This document shows, piece after piece, positions 41,431 through 51,039 of a stretch of 64,000 bases of DNA. The notes below the pieces were generated by a model. That model saw only the letters and a list, made by a program, of their open reading frames with translations. It was not told where the DNA came from and made no database searches. A program made the translations under genes and the position numbers. Positions within the stretch are counted from its first letter, which is position 1, and every line of letters starts with the position of its first letter. This stretch comes from Chitinophagaceae bacterium (GTDB taxonomy: Bacteria; Bacteroidota; Bacteroidia; Chitinophagales; Chitinophagaceae): contig JAMLGT010000002.1 of the NCBI GenBank assembly GCA_023957755.1, forward strand, positions 62,001-126,000, given 5' to 3'.

Positions 41431-41817
41431 ATGGAGAAGGAAAATAAAGAGTTTGAACTTATCATAAGCAGCTATTCTGAGGAAGTGAAGCATTTAGCCC
41501 GTGAAGTACGGAAACTGATTTATTCTATCTATCCCGGGGTGGTGGAGGTAGTGTGGGTAAGACAGCAAAATGTGGGTTTTGGGACGGGGAAGAAGAAAAA
41601 CTCCGAGCACTTTTGCTGGCTAATGCCGGCAGGTAAACATGTGACTTTAGGTTTCAATTATGGGGCAGAGCTACCTGATCCTCATGGGCTTCTGGAGGGG
41701 ACGGGCAAACTTTTCAGGCATGTGAAAGTGAAGTCGTTAGCCCAACTTCAGAATAAAGACTTAATAGACCTATTGACTTATGCCACAACCTATAGAGTAC
41801 CGCCGCCCAAAGGGTAG
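41431..41817 (+). CDS. DUF1801 domain-containing protein
   Basis: The 128-residue protein belongs to the YdhG/DUF1801 group (YSEEVKHLAREVRKLIYSIYPGVVEVVWVRQQNVGFGTG...WLMPAGKHVTLGFNYGAELPDPHGLLEGTGKLFRHVKV). Such proteins are small, cytoplasmic and of unknown biochemical function. No promoter or operon partner is obvious. A hairpin (ACAGCA 41283-41288 / TGCTGT 41298-41303) lies between it and the VOC gene. Confidence 0.83.
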   Translation: MEKENKEFELIISSYSEEVKHLAREVRKLIYSIYPGVVEVVWVRQQNVGFGTGKKKNSEHFCWLMPAGKHVTLGFNYGAELPDPHGLLEGTGKLFRHVKVKSLAQLQNKDLIDLLTYATTYRVPPPKG

Positions 41818-41943
41818 GGGGTACACTTTCAAAGCGTACAAGGTGGCATCAATTACAGTGTGGTCATTGTTTGGAATCAGGAATTATTAATAAAGGCCCG
41901 GAGGAAGGATATTTTGTTAGGCTGCAGTATGGCAGAATTCAAA

Positions 41944-43257
41944 TCAAAATGGTTTCATCCCTTTTCTTGAAAAGTTTTTTGCAGGAGTAGAGTTTCTTAT
42001 AAAGATCAGTCCATCATAATCCGTTAGTTTCTCAGGGTACACCTGAGGCCAGGATGCGGAGTACATAGATCCAACACTGTGCATTGGGTAGGATTTTGAG
42101 AACGCTTTTAGGTTTTCGATTCCTGTAAATCTAAAGTCTATAAAGAAATTTTCGTGTCCTGCTTTATTTAGGTACCACGGTAATGATTTTGCCGGCGGTG
42201 CTCCCAGTGGGATAATATCCCAATTGTGAGAAGTGTTATTTATATCCTTGTTTCTCGATTGAAAGCTACCGGAAAAAAAATCAAAACCAATAGCATAATA
42301 TTTCTTTCCCATAATTTCGGCAAGGAAACTTCCCATGGTAGTCCATCCCTTGGAGATATGTCCGTTATGAGCCCAGACTACACCTTTAGTATCATCACCT
42401 CCCTGATTCTGCAAATGCAAAACATTCTGAGCCATATAATAATCTCTGAAATTCACCATGAGATTTTTGTATGACTCTGCTTGCTGGGCTATCAGTTTAA
42501 TATTCATCAGGTTACGTTGATAATTCTCTTTTCCAACCTTATATTCATATTCTCCCTGATTCATTACAATATCATCTACAATTCCCATTATTTCCTTGTG
42601 AATTGCTCCGAACAAAATTGCGCCTTTCGATTGGCTGTTAAGATTATTTGATTGTATTGCAGCACTATCGGCCTTTTGCTGTAAGTTGGCCAGTTCTGTT
42701 ACTTTTTTTTCTTTTACGATTTTGTAAAATTCTTTTAATTGCTCCCATGCCAGATCATTTATCTGCAAATCAATTCCGTAGAAACTGACTTTCTTTTCTT
42801 CAGTAGCAGATTTGTTATAGGTGCGAATCCATTCAATCATATCCCTCACCTCCTCCACACGCCAGGGAACAAAACCCTGAATAAGTGTAGCCGAATCCGC
42901 ATTACCCTTGCCGTAAAGCACATAATCGTTTATATATCGGCAGCGCGACATGCTGGCTTCCAGATAAAACCGGGTGTAGTTCATCTCCTGTACTAAAAAG
43001 CGGAGAAGCCTGTGTTTCATTTTGAAAAATTCACTCGTTCCGTGCGTTGATTCACCCAGGCCTACCACTTTTACGTCCCTTAATACAGCTTTCAAATGGC
43101 GAAGATCCTCAAAGCCCTCATCTGGGTTTACTGTCTTGATTTCACGGGCATTTCGAACGATCCATTCCACAAACTGATTTTCATCAGAATCTTCCTGAGC
43201 TATTAGCTTAGTCCCCGGAATTGTCAAATATAGAAGGAGAAAGACGAAATATTTCAT
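41944..43257 (-). CDS. Erythromycin esterase family protein, secreted
   Basis: The 437-residue protein has a signal peptide (YFVFLLLYLTIPGTKLIAQ) followed by the Ere-family hydrolase core: VVGLGESTHGTSEFFKMKHRLLRFLVQEM, with the active-site Glu and His, FYGIDLQ, and VWAHNGHIS. The family contains macrolide esterases but also many hydrolases of unknown substrate. The signal peptide and single-gene context give no reason to call this a resistance determinant. Confidence 0.87.
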   Translation of the reverse strand: MKYFVFLLLYLTIPGTKLIAQEDSDENQFVEWIVRNAREIKTVNPDEGFEDLRHLKAVLRDVKVVGLGESTHGTSEFFKMKHRLLRFLVQEMNYTRFYLEASMSRCRYINDYVLYGKGNADSATLIQGFVPWRVEEVRDMIEWIRTYNKSATEEKKVSFYGIDLQINDLAWEQLKEFYKIVKEKKVTELANLQQKADSAAIQSNNLNSQSKGAILFGAIHKEIMGIVDDIVMNQGEYEYKVGKENYQRNLMNIKLIAQQAESYKNLMVNFRDYYMAQNVLHLQNQGGDDTKGVVWAHNGHISKGWTTMGSFLAEIMGKKYYAIGFDFFSGSFQSRNKDINNTSHNWDIIPLGAPPAKSLPWYLNKAGHENFFIDFRFTGIENLKAFSKSYPMHSVGSMYSASWPQVYPEKLTDYDGLIFIRNSTPAKNFSRKGMKPF

Positions 43258-43473
43258 TGGCAGTTAGGGTAATTTTTTGTAGTGAAATACAATGAAAATA
43301 AAGGTAGGGATAAAAAACGTGAATATGTAATATGAGGATTATTATAGGCTGCATAGTGGGTGTATTCCGGCGATTGTTGACCATGAGATAAGAGCCTCTT
43401 CCCGGGTTGTCGCCCTATCCTTCTCCTCCTTTCCGCTCTGGCAGAATAATTGTAGTGACTCGGGTACAGCTCA

Positions 43474-43494
43474 GATTTTCAATCGCTGAAAATC
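43474..43494. promoter_or_regulatory. Inverted repeat upstream of the AhpD-like gene
   Basis: GATTTTC (43474-43480) and GAAAATC (43488-43494) form a perfect 7-bp dyad with a 7-nt spacer, 34 bases upstream of the ATG. A possible operator. The surrounding 270-bp intergenic region shows nothing else I can name. Confidence 0.35.
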
Positions 43495-43527
43495 CGGTTA
43501 TTAATTAATACGTCAAATACTCTAATT

Positions 43528-43965
43528 ATGTCAGAAAGAATAAACGTGTACAAGACAGACCCTAAAGCCTACGAACCGCTGGTTGCACTTGAAAAATACG
43601 TGGCCGGTACCGGTCTGGATATGAAATTGTATCATCTTATAAAGATGCGTGCCTCCCAAATGAATGGATGTCACTACTGCATTAATATGCACTCCAGGGA
43701 TGCGATGAAACTGGGTGAAACCGCGCAAAGGCTTTTTCTTTTGGATGCCTGGCGCGAGACAGCATTATACACTGAAAAGGAGAGGGCTGTGCTGGCGCTC
43801 ACGGAAGCAATGACAGCCATCGCCGGTACTCATGTGCCGGATGACGTTTATAACGAAGCTGCTAAATACCTGACGGAAAAGGAATTAGTAGCAGTGATTA
43901 TGGGCATCTGTGCCATTAACTCCTGGAACCGGATTGCAATTGCCACGCATACCCCATTGGATTAA
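43528..43965 (+). CDS. Carboxymuconolactone decarboxylase / AhpD-like protein
   Basis: The 145-residue all-helical protein has the AhpD motif CHYCINMHS (Cys48, Cys51, His55), which gives disulfide-reductase or alkylhydroperoxidase-like activity in the family. The C-terminal half (LTEKELVAVIMGICAINSWNRIAIATH) matches the second helix bundle. No peroxiredoxin is adjacent, so the electron partner is unknown. It lies immediately upstream of the ribosomal operon but has independent signals. Confidence 0.9.
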   Translation: MSERINVYKTDPKAYEPLVALEKYVAGTGLDMKLYHLIKMRASQMNGCHYCINMHSRDAMKLGETAQRLFLLDAWRETALYTEKERAVLALTEAMTAIAGTHVPDDVYNEAAKYLTEKELVAVIMGICAINSWNRIAIATHTPLD

Positions 43966-44048
43966 TAGAGCGATTGTTGACTTTCATTACATTTTTGAGG
44001 GAAGATTTCTGATTTTTAGAAAAAATTAGGGATATCAGGGATTATTTT

Positions 44049-44080
44049 TTTGTCGGTTAACGATAAAGCCACTACATTTG
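44049..44080 (+). promoter_or_regulatory. Promoter of the S10 ribosomal protein operon
   Basis: TTTG (44049-44052), a 20-nt spacer and TACATTTG (44073-44080) match the Bacteroidota promoter at both elements. The rpsJ ATG follows 40 bases after the -7 element. Confidence 0.78.
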
Positions 44081-44119
44081 CACTCCCAAAAATAAAATTG
44101 GTATAAAAAGTTCTTTAAA

Positions 44120-44425
44120 ATGGCTCAGAGAATCAGAATCAAACTTCAGTCTTACGACCATAATCTGGTGGACAAATCTGCTGAAAAGATTGTCAAGACC
44201 GTTCGTAGTACAGGTGCAGTAGTAACGGGGCCCGTGCCTTTACCCACGCACAAGAAAATCTTCACTGTATTGCGTTCTCCTCACGTGAACAAAAAAGCTC
44301 GTGAGCAGTTTCAGCTTTGCACACACAAGCGCCTGTTGGATATATATACCAGCAGTTCGCGGACAGTGGATGCCCTGTCTAAACTGGATTTACCGTCAGG
44401 AGTTGATGTAGAGATCAAAGCCTAA
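44120..44425 (+). CDS. rpsJ: 30S ribosomal protein S10
   Basis: The 101-residue protein ([25 protein letters not shown]...[28 protein letters not shown]) is a complete S10, which binds the 30S head and also acts as NusE in antitermination. It is first in this operon. The genes that often precede it (rpsL, rpsG, fusA) are absent. A 98-nt gap with two hairpins separates it from rplC. Confidence 0.98.
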   Translation: MAQRIRIKLQSYDHNLVDKSAEKIVKTVRSTGAVVTGPVPLPTHKKIFTVLRSPHVNKKAREQFQLCTHKRLLDIYTSSSRTVDALSKLDLPSGVDVEIKA

Positions 44426-44432
44426 CAATTGA

Positions 44433-44508
44433 GGTAGTTGCTCCGGCAACTCCTTTTAGTTCTTAAACAAGTAAGCAACATCCATCTCCGCCTTGTCGGA
44501 GCGCTGGA
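44433..44508 (+). promoter_or_regulatory. Two tandem hairpins between rpsJ and rplC
   Basis: The first is AGTTGC (44436-44441) with GCAACT (44446-44451) around a TCCG tetraloop, flanked by GG/CC and followed by TTTT (terminator-like). The second is CTCCG (44486-44490) with CGGAG (44497-44501), extended by TCCA/TGGA (44481-44484, 44505-44508), ending 15 bases before the rplC ATG. They could attenuate, process or autoregulate expression of rplC and the genes behind it. Confidence 0.5.
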
Positions 44509-44523
44509 TATAATAAATAAGAG

Positions 44524-45141
44524 ATGAAAAGTATTATTGGAAGAAAGCTTGGCATGACCAGCATTTTCAATGCAAATGGCAGCCAGACAGCGGTAACCAT
44601 TATAGAGGCGGGGCCTTGTGTGGTTACTCAGAAGAAAACAATTGAAACTGACGGCTATAATGCTCTTCAGATTGCCTTTGGCGACAAGAAGGAAAAACGT
44701 ACCCTTCTTTCTGAAAAGAATCACTTTGCCAAAGCAAATACTACTGCTAAAAAATACATTAAAGAAATACGCGATTGCGAATTGGATAAAAACGTGGGTG
44801 ATACCATCAACGTGGAAATCTTCACCGAAGGTGATAAAGTGTCTGTGGTGGGCACCACCAAAGGGAAAGGATTCCAGGGGGTGGTAAAGCGCCATGGTTT
44901 TGCCGGTGTGGGTGAAAGCTCTCATGGCCAGCACGACCGCCAGCGCGCTCCGGGTTCAGTAGGTGGTTCATCTACTCCCAGCCGTGTGTTCAAAGGTATG
45001 AGAATGGCAGGCCACATGGGTACTGACAGAGTAAAAGTGAAGGGCCTGAAAATTGTAAAAATATTCCCTGAAAAGAATTACTTATTAATAAGCGGTTCGG
45101 TTCCCGGACACATTGGTTCCATCGTTTTAATTGAGAAATAA
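44524..45141 (+). CDS. rplC: 50S ribosomal protein L3
   Basis: The 205-residue protein begins IIGRKLGMTSIFNANGSQ and has the central loop GVVKRHGFAGVGESSHGQHDRQRAPGSVGGSSTPSRVFKGMRMAGHMG, which reaches towards the peptidyl-transferase centre. Normal length. rplD follows after 2 nt. Confidence 0.98.
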   Translation: MKSIIGRKLGMTSIFNANGSQTAVTIIEAGPCVVTQKKTIETDGYNALQIAFGDKKEKRTLLSEKNHFAKANTTAKKYIKEIRDCELDKNVGDTINVEIFTEGDKVSVVGTTKGKGFQGVVKRHGFAGVGESSHGQHDRQRAPGSVGGSSTPSRVFKGMRMAGHMGTDRVKVKGLKIVKIFPEKNYLLISGSVPGHIGSIVLIEK

Positions 45142-45143
45142 TT

Positions 45144-45800
45144 ATGCAACTAGATATCATTAATATTGAAGGAAAGAAGACCGGAAGGACGATAGAACTG
45201 CCGGACGAAATATTTGCCGCATCACCTAATAACCATGCTATCTGGCTGGCTGTGAAGCAGTATCTGGCAGCTCAGCGCCAGGGTACGCACAAGGTGAAAA
45301 CCAGGTCGGAAGTACAGGGTAGCTCCCGTAAGCTTCACAAGCAGAAGGGTACAGGCGGAAGCCGTAAAGGAAACATCCGCAATCCGTTGTACAAGGGTGG
45401 TGGTACCATCTTTGGTCCTAAGCCTCACAAGTATGCCATCAAACTAAACCGCAAGGTGAAAGATCTGGCAAAGATTGGTGCGCTGAGTGGCAAAGCTTCT
45501 GAAAATCAGATTTGGATATTGGAAGATGCCTGCATGGAAATGGAAGCTCCAAAGACTAAAACAATCCTTGGCATTCTCAACAATCTGAACAGCGGCTCCA
45601 GAAGTTTTCTTTTTGTAATGCCTGAATACAATGAGATTGTTTGCAAGAGCATCCGCAATATTCCGAATGTAAGAGGTACCGTGTTAAGTGATATCAATAC
45701 CTATGATATCCTGAATGCAGGCGCCCTGGTAATGACAGAAGCAGCAGCAAAGATTTTTTCTGAAGAACCGGCTCCGGCTGATGAACCCGTGGAAGCATAA
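45144..45800 (+). CDS. rplD: 50S ribosomal protein L4
   Basis: The 218-residue protein has the L4 extended loop (RSEVQGSSRKLHKQKGTGGSRKGNIRNPLYKGGGTIFGPKPHKY) that lines the exit tunnel, and an acidic C-terminal tail (EEPAPADEPVEA). In some bacteria L4 represses its own operon by binding the leader RNA. Here the hairpins at 44433-44508 would be the nearest candidate site. Confidence 0.98.
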   Translation: MQLDIINIEGKKTGRTIELPDEIFAASPNNHAIWLAVKQYLAAQRQGTHKVKTRSEVQGSSRKLHKQKGTGGSRKGNIRNPLYKGGGTIFGPKPHKYAIKLNRKVKDLAKIGALSGKASENQIWILEDACMEMEAPKTKTILGILNNLNSGSRSFLFVMPEYNEIVCKSIRNIPNVRGTVLSDINTYDILNAGALVMTEAAAKIFSEEPAPADEPVEA

Positions 45801-45826
45801 ATTATTAACGGTAAAACTCGTAAGAA

Positions 45827-46126
45827 ATGAAATTATCAGAAGTATTAATCAAACCGGTGCTCTCAGAAAAGGTGAATGCACAGTCTGAAAAGCAGAACCG
45901 TTATACATTTATTGTAAGCAGAAAGGCTAATAAACTGGAAATAAAAAAAGCTGTAGAAGATTTTTATGGGGTGACTGTGAAGGATGTAAATACCCACACA
46001 CTTCCATCTAAACAAAAGCAGCGGTTTACCACCTCCGGATTGCTGGTAGGCCGTAAGCCGGCACGCAAGAAAGCCGTAGTTACTGTAGCTGATGGCGAAA
46101 CAATTGATCTGTACAGTAACATTTAA
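45827..46126 (+). CDS. rplW: 50S ribosomal protein L23
   Basis: The 99-residue protein (LSEVLIKPVLSEKVNAQSEKQNRYTFIVSRKANKLEIKKAVEDFYGVTVKDVNT) is a complete L23, the docking site for trigger factor and SRP at the tunnel exit. Confidence 0.97.
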   Translation: MKLSEVLIKPVLSEKVNAQSEKQNRYTFIVSRKANKLEIKKAVEDFYGVTVKDVNTHTLPSKQKQRFTTSGLLVGRKPARKKAVVTVADGETIDLYSNI

Positions 46127-46154
46127 TTAATCAAGAAGTAGAAAAATTATAATC

Positions 46155-46997
46155 ATGGCATTAAAAAAATATAAACCAACTACCAGTGGCACCAGATGGA
46201 GGACAGGTAATGCCTACGCCGAGGTGACAACCGATAAGCCTGAAAAGAGCCTTCTGGAAAAGGTTCACGGTACAGCCGGACGCAACAGGCAGGGGCACAG
46301 AAGCATGCGCTATATGGGTGGTGGCCACAAGAAGATGTATCGTGTAGTTGATTTTAAGAGAGATAAGAAAGGGATTGCTGCAACTGTAAAGTCTATTGAA
46401 TACGATCCGTACAGAACTGCATTTATTGCGCTGCTCTCTTATGCCGATGGGGAAAAGCGTTATATCGTAGCACCTCATGGATTGCAGGTAGGCGCTAAGA
46501 TTGTAAGTGGTGATGATGTGGCTCCTGAATTGGGTAATGCGCTGATGTTGAAGAATATGCCCCTGGGTACTGTAATTCATAATATTGAAATGCAACCCGG
46601 CCAGGGTGGAAAGTTGGTTAGGAGTGCGGGTTCTTCTGCCCAGTTGGCTAACAAAGAAGAGAAATACGCCGTACTGAAGATGCCGAGTGGGGAGTTGAGA
46701 AAAGTATTGATCAACTGTTATGCTACTGTAGGTGTAGTGAGCAATAGCGATCACCAGCTACAAAGCAAGGGTAAGGCGGGAGCTAACCGCTGGTTAGGCA
46801 AAAGGCCAAGAGTGAGAGGGGTAGCGATGAACCCTGTAGATCACCCGATGGGTGGTGGTGAAGGTAGGGCTTCAGGTGGGCATCCACGCAGCAGGACAGG
46901 TAAGTATGCAAAAGGACAGATCACCAGAACAAGAGGTAAGGGTTCTGATAAGCTGATCATCCAGAGGAAAAACGGAAAGAAGTTATCTACTAAATAA
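46155..46997 (+). CDS. rplB: 50S ribosomal protein L2
   Basis: The 280-residue protein has [33 protein letters not shown] in the OB-fold half and [20 protein letters not shown] near the C terminus. It corresponds to the universally conserved L2, required for subunit joining and peptidyl transfer. The histidine-containing loop reads [13 protein letters not shown], as expected. Confidence 0.98.
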   Translation: MALKKYKPTTSGTRWRTGNAYAEVTTDKPEKSLLEKVHGTAGRNRQGHRSMRYMGGGHKKMYRVVDFKRDKKGIAATVKSIEYDPYRTAFIALLSYADGEKRYIVAPHGLQVGAKIVSGDDVAPELGNALMLKNMPLGTVIHNIEMQPGQGGKLVRSAGSSAQLANKEEKYAVLKMPSGELRKVLINCYATVGVVSNSDHQLQSKGKAGANRWLGKRPRVRGVAMNPVDHPMGGGEGRASGGHPRSRTGKYAKGQITRTRGKGSDKLIIQRKNGKKLSTK

Positions 46998-47029
46998 ACA
47001 AATTAGTTAATCAACGATAAAAATTAAAA

Positions 47030-47302
47030 ATGGCTCGTTCAATTAAAAAAGGTCCTTATGTGCAGGCGAAGCTGGAAGAGAAAGTGCTCGCGATGAACGA
47101 AGGAAAGAGTAAGAAGAATGTTATTAAGACCTGGTCGCGCAGATCTACAATAACTCCTGATTTTGTAGGCCACACTTTTACAGTACATAATGGAAATAAA
47201 TTTATTCCTGTTTATGTAACAGAATTTATGGTAGGCCATAAGCTGGGAGAGTTTGCTCCGACCCGCAACTTCAAAGGTCACTCCAGCAAGAAAATAGGAT
47301 AA
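47030..47302 (+). CDS. rpsS: 30S ribosomal protein S19
   Basis: The 90-residue protein ([21 protein letters not shown]...[48 protein letters not shown]) is a complete S19 of the 30S head. Confidence 0.98.
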   Translation: MARSIKKGPYVQAKLEEKVLAMNEGKSKKNVIKTWSRRSTITPDFVGHTFTVHNGNKFIPVYVTEFMVGHKLGEFAPTRNFKGHSSKKIG

Positions 47303-47346
47303 CAGGGCTCAAAAATTAATTTTTAACGTAAAACGAATTAGAAATA

Positions 47347-47850
47347 ATGGAAGCAGTAGCAAAACTAAATAACTATCCTACTTCGCCCCGGAAGATGAGG
47401 CTGTTGGCTGACTTGATCAGAGGTATGGAGGTAGAAAAGGCATTAGGTGTTCTGCAATTTAACCCAAAGCATCCTGCCACCCCTTTGTACAAGTTGTTGA
47501 AGAGCGCGATTAATAACTGGGAGCAGAAGAATGCAAGTGAGCGTGTGGAAGATGCCGGCCTTATTGTGAAGACTGTAATGGTTGATGGTGGAAGGGTCAT
47601 CAAAAGATTGCGTCCGGCTCCGCAGGGTCGTGGGTATCGCGTGCGCAAGAGAAGTAATCATGTGACTATCGTGGTAGATAGTGCTGCAGCATCTGCAAAG
47701 CCCGGGAAAGTGGAAGAGGTGAAAGAGGTAGTGGCAGAAGCACCTGTTGCAGAAGCACCGGCAAAAGAAAAGAAGGCACCTGCTAAGAAAGCTGCTGCAA
47801 AGAAAACAGCAACAAAAGCTGCTGCAAAGAAATCAACTGACAAAAAATAA
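47347..47850 (+). CDS. rplV: 50S ribosomal protein L22 with Lys/Ala-rich C-terminal extension
   Basis: Residues 1-115 are a standard L22 ([31 protein letters not shown]...[32 protein letters not shown]), including the tunnel hairpin. About 50 further residues first run Glu/Val/Ala and then alternate Lys and Ala ([12 protein letters not shown] repeats), reminiscent of histone-H1-like tails. L22 is normally ~110-135 residues, so the tail is an addition that should protrude from or coat the ribosome surface. Confidence 0.96.
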   Translation: MEAVAKLNNYPTSPRKMRLLADLIRGMEVEKALGVLQFNPKHPATPLYKLLKSAINNWEQKNASERVEDAGLIVKTVMVDGGRVIKRLRPAPQGRGYRVRKRSNHVTIVVDSAAASAKPGKVEEVKEVVAEAPVAEAPAKEKKAPAKKAAAKKTATKAAAKKSTDKK

Positions 47851-47865
47851 AAATTAAACCAAATA

Positions 47866-48633
47866 ATGGGTCAAAAAACAAATCCGATAGGAGCCAGATT
47901 AGGAATCATCAGAGGATGGGACAGTAATTGGTATGCCAGTCCGAAAGAGTATGGCAAGAAGTTGATCGAAGATGATAAGATCAGAAACTACCTGAATGCT
48001 CGTATCAACAAGGGTGGAATCGCGAAGATTGTTATCGAAAGAACACTCAATAAACTGATCGTGACTATTCATACTTCCAAGCCGGGGATCATCATCGGAA
48101 AGGGTGGAAGTGAAGTTGACCTGATTAAGGAAGAGTTAAAGAAGCTCACAGGAAAGGAAGACGTTCAGATCAATATCCTGGAAATCCGCCGTCCGGAATT
48201 GAATGCAGCGATCGTAGCAGATACAATTGCCCGTCAGATTGAGAATCGTATCAATTATAAGAGAGCAATCAAGATGTCTATAGCATCTGCACTCAGGATG
48301 GGGGCAGAAGGTATCAAGGTAAGAGTAGGAGGCAGATTGGGTGGAGCGGAAATTGCGCGTAGCGAAGAGATCAAGCAGGGGCGTACTCCCTTACATACTT
48401 TCAGAATGGATATCGACTATGCAAGTGTATTTGCACAGACAGTCTATGGAAAGATCGGAATCAAAGTATGGATTTGTAAAGGAGAAGTATTGGCAAAGCG
48501 CGATCTGAACCCTAACATCATTGCAGGTGGTGGTAAGATGGAAGAAGCAGGCGGCAGAAGAGGTGGTTTCAGTGACAGAAGAGGTGGTGGAGACAGAAGA
48601 GGCGGTGGAAATCGTGGTGGTCAGAGAAGATAA
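47866..48633 (+). CDS. rpsC: 30S ribosomal protein S3 with RGG-rich tail
   Basis: The 255-residue protein starts [28 protein letters not shown], has the KH domain [27 protein letters not shown], and the C-terminal S3 domain ([33 protein letters not shown]). The last ~30 residues are a Gly/Arg-rich tail with repeated RRGGG units, extra to the standard S3 core and RNA-binding in character. Confidence 0.97.
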   Translation: MGQKTNPIGARLGIIRGWDSNWYASPKEYGKKLIEDDKIRNYLNARINKGGIAKIVIERTLNKLIVTIHTSKPGIIIGKGGSEVDLIKEELKKLTGKEDVQINILEIRRPELNAAIVADTIARQIENRINYKRAIKMSIASALRMGAEGIKVRVGGRLGGAEIARSEEIKQGRTPLHTFRMDIDYASVFAQTVYGKIGIKVWICKGEVLAKRDLNPNIIAGGGKMEEAGGRRGGFSDRRGGGDRRGGGNRGGQRR

Positions 48634-48671
48634 TAATAATTAGATAATCAGAGAATAAAAATATAAGCATC

Positions 48672-49094
48672 ATGTTACAACCAAAGAGGGCCAAGCACAG
48701 GAAAATGCAGAAGGGCCGCATGAAAGGTGATACAAAGAGAGGAGCTACTCTGGCTTTTGGTACTTATGGATTGAAGGCGCTGGATTCTGTATGGCTTACC
48801 AACAGACAAATAGAATCTGCTCGTCAGGCAATGACCAGAGCGATGAAGAGAGAAGGTAATGTGTGGATCAGAGTATTTCCTGATAAGCCTGTAACCAAGA
48901 AGCCTGCTGAGGTGCGTATGGGTAAAGGTAAAGGTAACCCTGAGTATTGGGCAGCTGTAGTGCAGCCGGGACGTATCATCTTCGAAGCAGATGGTGTATC
49001 TCTGGAAGTAGCAAAAGAGGCTTTTGCACTTGCAGCTCAGAAGTTGCCGATCCTGACAAAATTCGTCATCAGAAGAGATGTGGTAAACCAATAG
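48672..49094 (+). CDS. rplP: 50S ribosomal protein L16
   Basis: The 140-residue protein ([61 protein letters not shown]) is a complete L16, which organises the A-site region of the large subunit. Confidence 0.98.
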   Translation: MLQPKRAKHRKMQKGRMKGDTKRGATLAFGTYGLKALDSVWLTNRQIESARQAMTRAMKREGNVWIRVFPDKPVTKKPAEVRMGKGKGNPEYWAAVVQPGRIIFEADGVSLEVAKEAFALAAQKLPILTKFVIRRDVVNQ

Positions 49095-49121
49095 TGCTGT
49101 AACCTTATAAATTAAAGTGTC

Positions 49122-49346
49122 ATGTCAAACAGAAATGATTTTGTAAACAGCCTGAAGAACCTTACAGTGCAGGATTTGGAGAATAAAATTCTCGACGATG
49201 AGATGCGTCTCAAGAAACTGAAGTTTGCACATACAGTATCTCCGCTGGAGAATCCGATGAGTATTCGTGACCTCAGAAAGGATCTGGCTCGTGCAAAGAC
49301 TGAATTGCAGAAAAGAAAGTTGGGTGTTCAAACTGAAAATAATTAA
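49122..49346 (+). CDS. rpmC: 50S ribosomal protein L29
   Basis: The 74-residue helical-hairpin protein ([56 protein letters not shown]) is L29, next to L23 at the tunnel exit. rpsQ follows after 2 nt. Confidence 0.96.
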   Translation: MSNRNDFVNSLKNLTVQDLENKILDDEMRLKKLKFAHTVSPLENPMSIRDLRKDLARAKTELQKRKLGVQTENN

Positions 49347-49348
49347 AA

Positions 49349-49606
49349 ATGCCGCAAAGAAATTTAAGAAAAGTAAGAACCGGTGTAGTATCCAGCAATA
49401 AGATGGATAAAACCATTACCGTTTTGATCGAAAGAAAGGTGAAGCACCCTCTCTACGGTAAGTTCGTGAAAAAATCAAAGGGCTTTCACGCTCATGACGA
49501 AAAGAATGAGTGCAATGTGGGAGATGTAGTAAGAATCATGGAGACCAGGCCGCTGAGCAAAACAAAGCGCTGGAGACTGCTTGATATTGTAGAGCGCGCT
49601 AAATAA
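49349..49606 (+). CDS. rpsQ: 30S ribosomal protein S17
   Basis: The 85-residue OB-fold protein ([75 protein letters not shown]) is a complete S17. Confidence 0.98.
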   Translation: MPQRNLRKVRTGVVSSNKMDKTITVLIERKVKHPLYGKFVKKSKGFHAHDEKNECNVGDVVRIMETRPLSKTKRWRLLDIVERAK

Positions 49607-49665
49607 TATTGAAAGGTCTGAAACCATAAACAATATCGCCCGGCGAGGGCTAAAATTGAAAGAAA

Positions 49666-50034
49666 ATGATACAGCAAGAAAGCAGATTAAATGTAGCTGA
49701 CAATAGTGGTGCTAAAGAAGTACTCTGCATCAGAGTATTAGGTAACTCGGGTCAGGATTATGCACACGTAGGCGATAAGATAGTGGTAACGGTAAAGGAT
49801 GCTATACCACAGGGAGGTATTAAGAAAGGTACAGTAAGCAAGGCGGTAATTGTGCGTACGAAGAATAAACTTCGTCGGAAAGACGGCTCTTACATCCGTT
49901 TTGATGATAACGCAGTGGTATTGCTGAACAATGCGGACGAGCCTCGTGGTACCCGTATTTTCGGGCCTGTTGCAAGGGAATTGAGGGATAAAGGATATAT
50001 GAAAATTATATCCCTGGCTCCGGAAGTGTTATAA
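49666..50034 (+). CDS. rplN: 50S ribosomal protein L14
   Basis: The 122-residue protein ([26 protein letters not shown]...[31 protein letters not shown]) is a complete L14 at the subunit interface. A perfect -7 promoter element lies just past its stop codon. Confidence 0.98.
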   Translation: MIQQESRLNVADNSGAKEVLCIRVLGNSGQDYAHVGDKIVVTVKDAIPQGGIKKGTVSKAVIVRTKNKLRRKDGSYIRFDDNAVVLLNNADEPRGTRIFGPVARELRDKGYMKIISLAPEVL

Positions 50035-50042
50035 TGAAAATG

Positions 50043-50050
50043 TATCTTTG
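50043..50050 (+). promoter_or_regulatory. Candidate internal promoter between rplN and rplX (TATCTTTG)
   Basis: TATCTTTG matches TAnnTTTG exactly, 8 bases after the rplN stop and 57 bases before the rplX ATG. I see no clear -33 TTTG at the right distance. Confidence 0.45.
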
Positions 50051-50107
50051 CAACCCTTTTGAAAACAGGAATTTTAAGTATAAAAACAGGACAAACAGTT
50101 TGTCGTT

Positions 50108-50446
50108 ATGAAAAATAGATTTAAACCAAAGTTTAGCATTAAGAAAGGCGATTCTGTGGTAGTGATTACAGGAGAGTATAAGGATTTGAAGAAGCCGCGT
50201 ACCGTGCTGAAAGTGATTCCCGAAAAGAGCCGTGTGTTGGTAGAGGGTGTCAATATCGTTACTAAGCACACAAAGCCTACAGCGCAAAATACAAAGGGTG
50301 GGATTGTCAAAATGGAAGCGCCCATCTCTATTTCCAATGTGATGCTTTGGGATGCTAAATCTCACGGACCGAGCAAGGTCAGCCATTCGAGAGTGGATGG
50401 TAAATCAGTTAGAACCGCTAAAAAATCAGGGGAGGTAATTAAGTAA
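50108..50446 (+). CDS. rplX: 50S ribosomal protein L24
   Basis: The 112-residue KOW-domain protein ([72 protein letters not shown]) is L24, an assembly initiator of the large subunit. Its stop codon overlaps the rplE start by one base (TAATG). Confidence 0.97.
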   Translation: MKNRFKPKFSIKKGDSVVVITGEYKDLKKPRTVLKVIPEKSRVLVEGVNIVTKHTKPTAQNTKGGIVKMEAPISISNVMLWDAKSHGPSKVSHSRVDGKSVRTAKKSGEVIK

Positions 50447-51018
50447 TGAGCGAAACAAAGTACATACCAAGAGTAGCCACTAAATATAAGAACGAAGTGG
50501 TACCGGCACTGATGAAACAATTTTCATACAAGACCGTGATGCAAGTGCCCAAACTGGAAAAAATCTGTATCAACCGTGGTGTGAATGGAGCCGTAGCAGA
50601 TAAGAAACTAGTGGATATTGCCGTGGAGGAGCTGACAGCAATCACCGGTCAAAAAGCCGTACCTACATACTCCAAAAAAGATATTTCAAACTTCAAACTC
50701 CGTAAGAACATGCCGATAGGTGCCAGAGTGACACTGCGCGGAGTGAAGATGTATGAATTTATTGACAGGCTGATATCTGTTTCGCTGCCAAGGGTGCGTG
50801 ACTTTAAGGGTATCAACGAAAAGGCTTTTGATGGCAGAGGTAACTATACACTGGGTGTAACCGAACAGATTATCTTTCCGGAAATTGATATTGATAAAGT
50901 GAATAAGATCACGGGAATGGATATCACCTTTGTAACCTCAGCTGATACCAATGAAGAGGCGTATGCACTGCTGAAAGAATTAGGGATGCCTTTTAAAAAT
51001 ATTAAAAAGGGAGCATAA
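50446..51018 (+). CDS. rplE: 50S ribosomal protein L5
   Basis: The 190-residue protein (VPRLEKI-type core as [91 protein letters not shown]) is a complete L5, which binds 5S rRNA. Translationally coupled to rplX. Confidence 0.98.
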   Translation: MSETKYIPRVATKYKNEVVPALMKQFSYKTVMQVPKLEKICINRGVNGAVADKKLVDIAVEELTAITGQKAVPTYSKKDISNFKLRKNMPIGARVTLRGVKMYEFIDRLISVSLPRVRDFKGINEKAFDGRGNYTLGVTEQIIFPEIDIDKVNKITGMDITFVTSADTNEEAYALLKELGMPFKNIKKGA

Positions 51019-51039
51019 GCTCGCAGACAATAAAATACT

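Noticed and set aside
41944-43257. Macrolide resistance gene
   Set aside because: Only the erythromycin-esterase family fold is supported; most members have other or unknown substrates, and there is no mobile context.
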